DNA of 64,000 bases from contig DASYLJ010000090.1 of NCBI GenBank assembly GCA_036009625.1, forward strand, positions 19,780-83,779, written 5' to 3'. Positions 62,725 to 64,000 of this stretch are shown piece after piece. The notes beneath the pieces are model-generated. The model searched no databases. It was not told the DNA's origin and saw only the letters and a list, made by a program, of their open reading frames with translations. The translations under genes were made by a program, and so were the position numbers. This DNA is from DASYLJ01 sp036009625 (GTDB taxonomy: Bacteria > Desulfobacterota > Binatia > DP-6). Position 1 is the first letter of the stretch, and each line of letters opens with the position of its first letter.

Positions 62725-62872
62725 GGGGTTGGTGGGTGCGTGGTGCGAGGCCGGGGGACCCCCGAGCGGCGAGTCGGGAGCACGCGGGTGGGGAAAGGGG
62801 GCGGCGTGGTGCCGTGCGAGCGTCGAGCAAGCCGGGGGTTCCCCGGCCTCGCACCACGTACCCACCAACCCC
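62725..62872. repeat. 148-bp inverted repeat with 40-base arms
   Basis: Left arm 62725-62764 and right arm 62833-62872 match at 38 of 40 positions; loop 62765-62832. Arm starts GGGGTTGGTGGGTGCG and ends CCGGGGGACCCCCG. Both mismatches are G opposite T in plus-strand RNA (G-U pairs). No clear target-site duplication; only AA flanks either side. It fills most of the 215-base gap (62684-62898). Confidence 0.85.
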
Positions 62873-62898
62873 AACCGCGAGGCCCGAACGGACTGCGC

Positions 62899-64000
62899 TC
62901 AGTCCTCGATACGGCGCGCGATCACTTCCCGACCCTTCGCGCCGGACGCCGGGGAGACGACCCCCTCGCGCTCCATGCGCTCGATCATCCGCGCCGCGCG
63001 GTTGTACCCGACGCGCAACCGCCGCTGCAGCCACGAGATCGACGCCTGGCGATGCTCGGTGACCTGGCGGACGGCCATGTCGTAGAGCTCGTCGGAGAGA
63101 TCCTCGCCCTCCTCGCCCTCGCCCTCTTCCTCGTCCTGGCCCTCGAGCAGACCCATCTCGTAGCGCGGCTGCTCCTGGCGCTTGATGAAGTCGACGACCT
63201 TGTGGACGTCGGGGTCGGAGACGAACGCGCCGTGCAGACGCATGACGCGTGCCGTGCCCGGCGGCAGGAAGAGCATGTCGCCCTCGCCCAGCAGACGCTC
63301 GGCGCCGATGCAGTCGAGGATGGTGCGCGAGTTCGTACCCGACGTGACCTGGAACGAGATGCGGGCAGGAAAGTTCGCCTTGATGAGGCCGGTGATGACG
63401 TCGACCGACGGGCGCTGCGTGGCCAGGATGAGATGGATGCCGGCGGCGCGCGCCTTCTGCGCGAGGCGCGTGATCGACTCCTCGATCTCGTGGCCGACGG
63501 TGAGCATGAGGTCGGCGAGCTCGTCGATGATGACGACGATGCGCGGCAGGTGACGATGCTGCAGCCCCGCCGCCGCGGTCGCGACCTCGATGACGTCGTC
63601 GTCCTCCTCGGGATTGGCGATCGCCGTTGCACTCTCTTCCGCCTCGGCCGCCTCGCCGGCCGCCTCGGCGGCCTGCGCGATCAGACGGTTGTAGCTGTCG
63701 ACGTTGCGGACGCCCTTGTCGTGCAGCAGCCGGTAGCGCTGCTCCATCTCGATCACCATGTTGTTCAGCGCCGCCGACGCCTTCTTCGGATTGGTGACGA
63801 CGGGGACCAGCAGGTGCGGGATGTGCTCGTAGACCGACAGCTCGAGCATCTTCGGATCGATCATGATCATGCGGACGTCGCGCGGCGTGGCTTTGTACAG
63901 CACGCTCATGATCATGGCGTTCATCGACACCGACTTGCCGGTGCCGGTGGCGCCGGCGATCAGCAAGTGCGGCATCTTGGCCAGGTCGTGGACGTAGACG
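62899..64000 (-). CDS. ftsK: FtsK/SpoIIIE DNA translocase (partial, N-terminus off window)
   Basis: C-terminal part of the septal DNA pump that segregates chromosomes. Walker A is LIAGATGTGKSVSMNAM, Walker B is VVIIDELADLMLTVG, and QRPSVDVITGLIKANFPARI and SGTNSRTILDCIGAERLLG follow. An alanine/glutamate-rich insert (EAAEAEESA, EEDDD) lies between the Walker motifs. The last ~70 residues are the gamma winged helix that reads the chromosome's orientation (SISWLQRRLRVGYNRAARMI), after an acidic linker (EEEGEGEEGED). The gene continues beyond 64000. Confidence 0.94.
   Translation of the reverse strand, partial: VYVHDLAKMPHLLIAGATGTGKSVSMNAMIMSVLYKATPRDVRMIMIDPKMLELSVYEHIPHLLVPVVTNPKKASAALNNMVIEMEQRYRLLHDKGVRNVDSYNRLIAQAAEAAGEAAEAEESATAIANPEEDDDVIEVATAAAGLQHRHLPRIVVIIDELADLMLTVGHEIEESITRLAQKARAAGIHLILATQRPSVDVITGLIKANFPARISFQVTSGTNSRTILDCIGAERLLGEGDMLFLPPGTARVMRLHGAFVSDPDVHKVVDFIKRQEQPRYEMGLLEGQDEEEGEGEEGEDLSDELYDMAVRQVTEHRQASISWLQRRLRVGYNRAARMIERMEREGVVSPASGAKGREVIARRIED

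Noticed and set aside
62725..62872. Simple rho-independent terminator of ftsK
   Set aside because: Arms of 40 bases and a 68-base loop are far too long for an intrinsic terminator and there is no T-run.

Overview
The window is strongly GC-rich bacterial DNA, packed with genes that often overlap by 1-8 bases (ATGA, GTGA and TGATG junctions). The cell is Gram-negative with an outer membrane: there is an OprB-type porin, a TolC-type efflux channel and LolA. A full mevalonate pathway, hopanoid-type genes, SCP-x/acyl-CoA dehydrogenase genes and delta-60/Cys-rich secreted proteins fit a deltaproteobacterial-like lineage such as Binatota/Desulfobacterota_B or Myxococcota. This placement is inference; no rRNA gene is present.

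Layout. 1-8.7 kb: partial tag, GFA protein, SemiSWEET, a minus-strand set (OprB porin, EthD, DsbA-family), two paired acyl-CoA dehydrogenases, a MetE-like protein and a DUF35/SCP-x fusion that looks like a one-chain version of a steroid side-chain aldolase. 8.7-11.8 kb: hybrid sensor kinase, heme lipoprotein with an apparent CTG start, PTPS-like protein. 12.0-12.8 kb: SHOCT lipoprotein. 12.9-21.9 kb: an eight-gene tightly coupled operon, mvaD-mvaK2-fni-mvaA-mvaK1-cyclase-HMG-CoA synthase-like-hpnC. It takes acetoacetyl-CoA to IPP/DMAPP and adds a squalene-family synthase and a squalene-hopene-cyclase homologue whose DXDDTA acid motif is degenerate. 22-30.7 kb: methyltransferases, exported beta-carbonic anhydrase, Cys-repeat protein, amidase with a small partner, DUF6600 protein, UvrD-type helicase. 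30.7-34.6 kb: tusA-ku-MerR/TPR-DUF72, a Fe-S protein and SCP2. 34.7-41.8 kb: NAGS-like acetyltransferase, gamma-glutamyltransferase, Cys-rich flavoprotein, delta-60 protein, glyoxalase. 41.9-46 kb: serine operon (aminotransferase, serA) with purA. 46-51 kb: TolC, then thrB-metF-folE-methyltransferase-like. 51-58 kb: glycerate kinase-queE-idh-nth, Yip1 protein, KefB-type antiporter. 58-64 kb: ftsK (cut by the window end), MFS, cupin, lolA, yajQ, rimO, DksA-like.

The least expected signals are (i) the cyclase and its operon; (ii) a tripartite intergenic element in three copies, each just after a stop codon and in the sense orientation, whose first hairpin changes sequence but keeps its pairing; (iii) a 40-bp-arm inverted repeat after ftsK whose only two mismatches are G-U pairs in plus-strand RNA. 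Several candidate promoters of the form TTGAC(N)-17/18-TA lie so close to start codons that leaderless mRNAs are likely. No tRNA, rRNA, CRISPR array or transposase gene was recognised.
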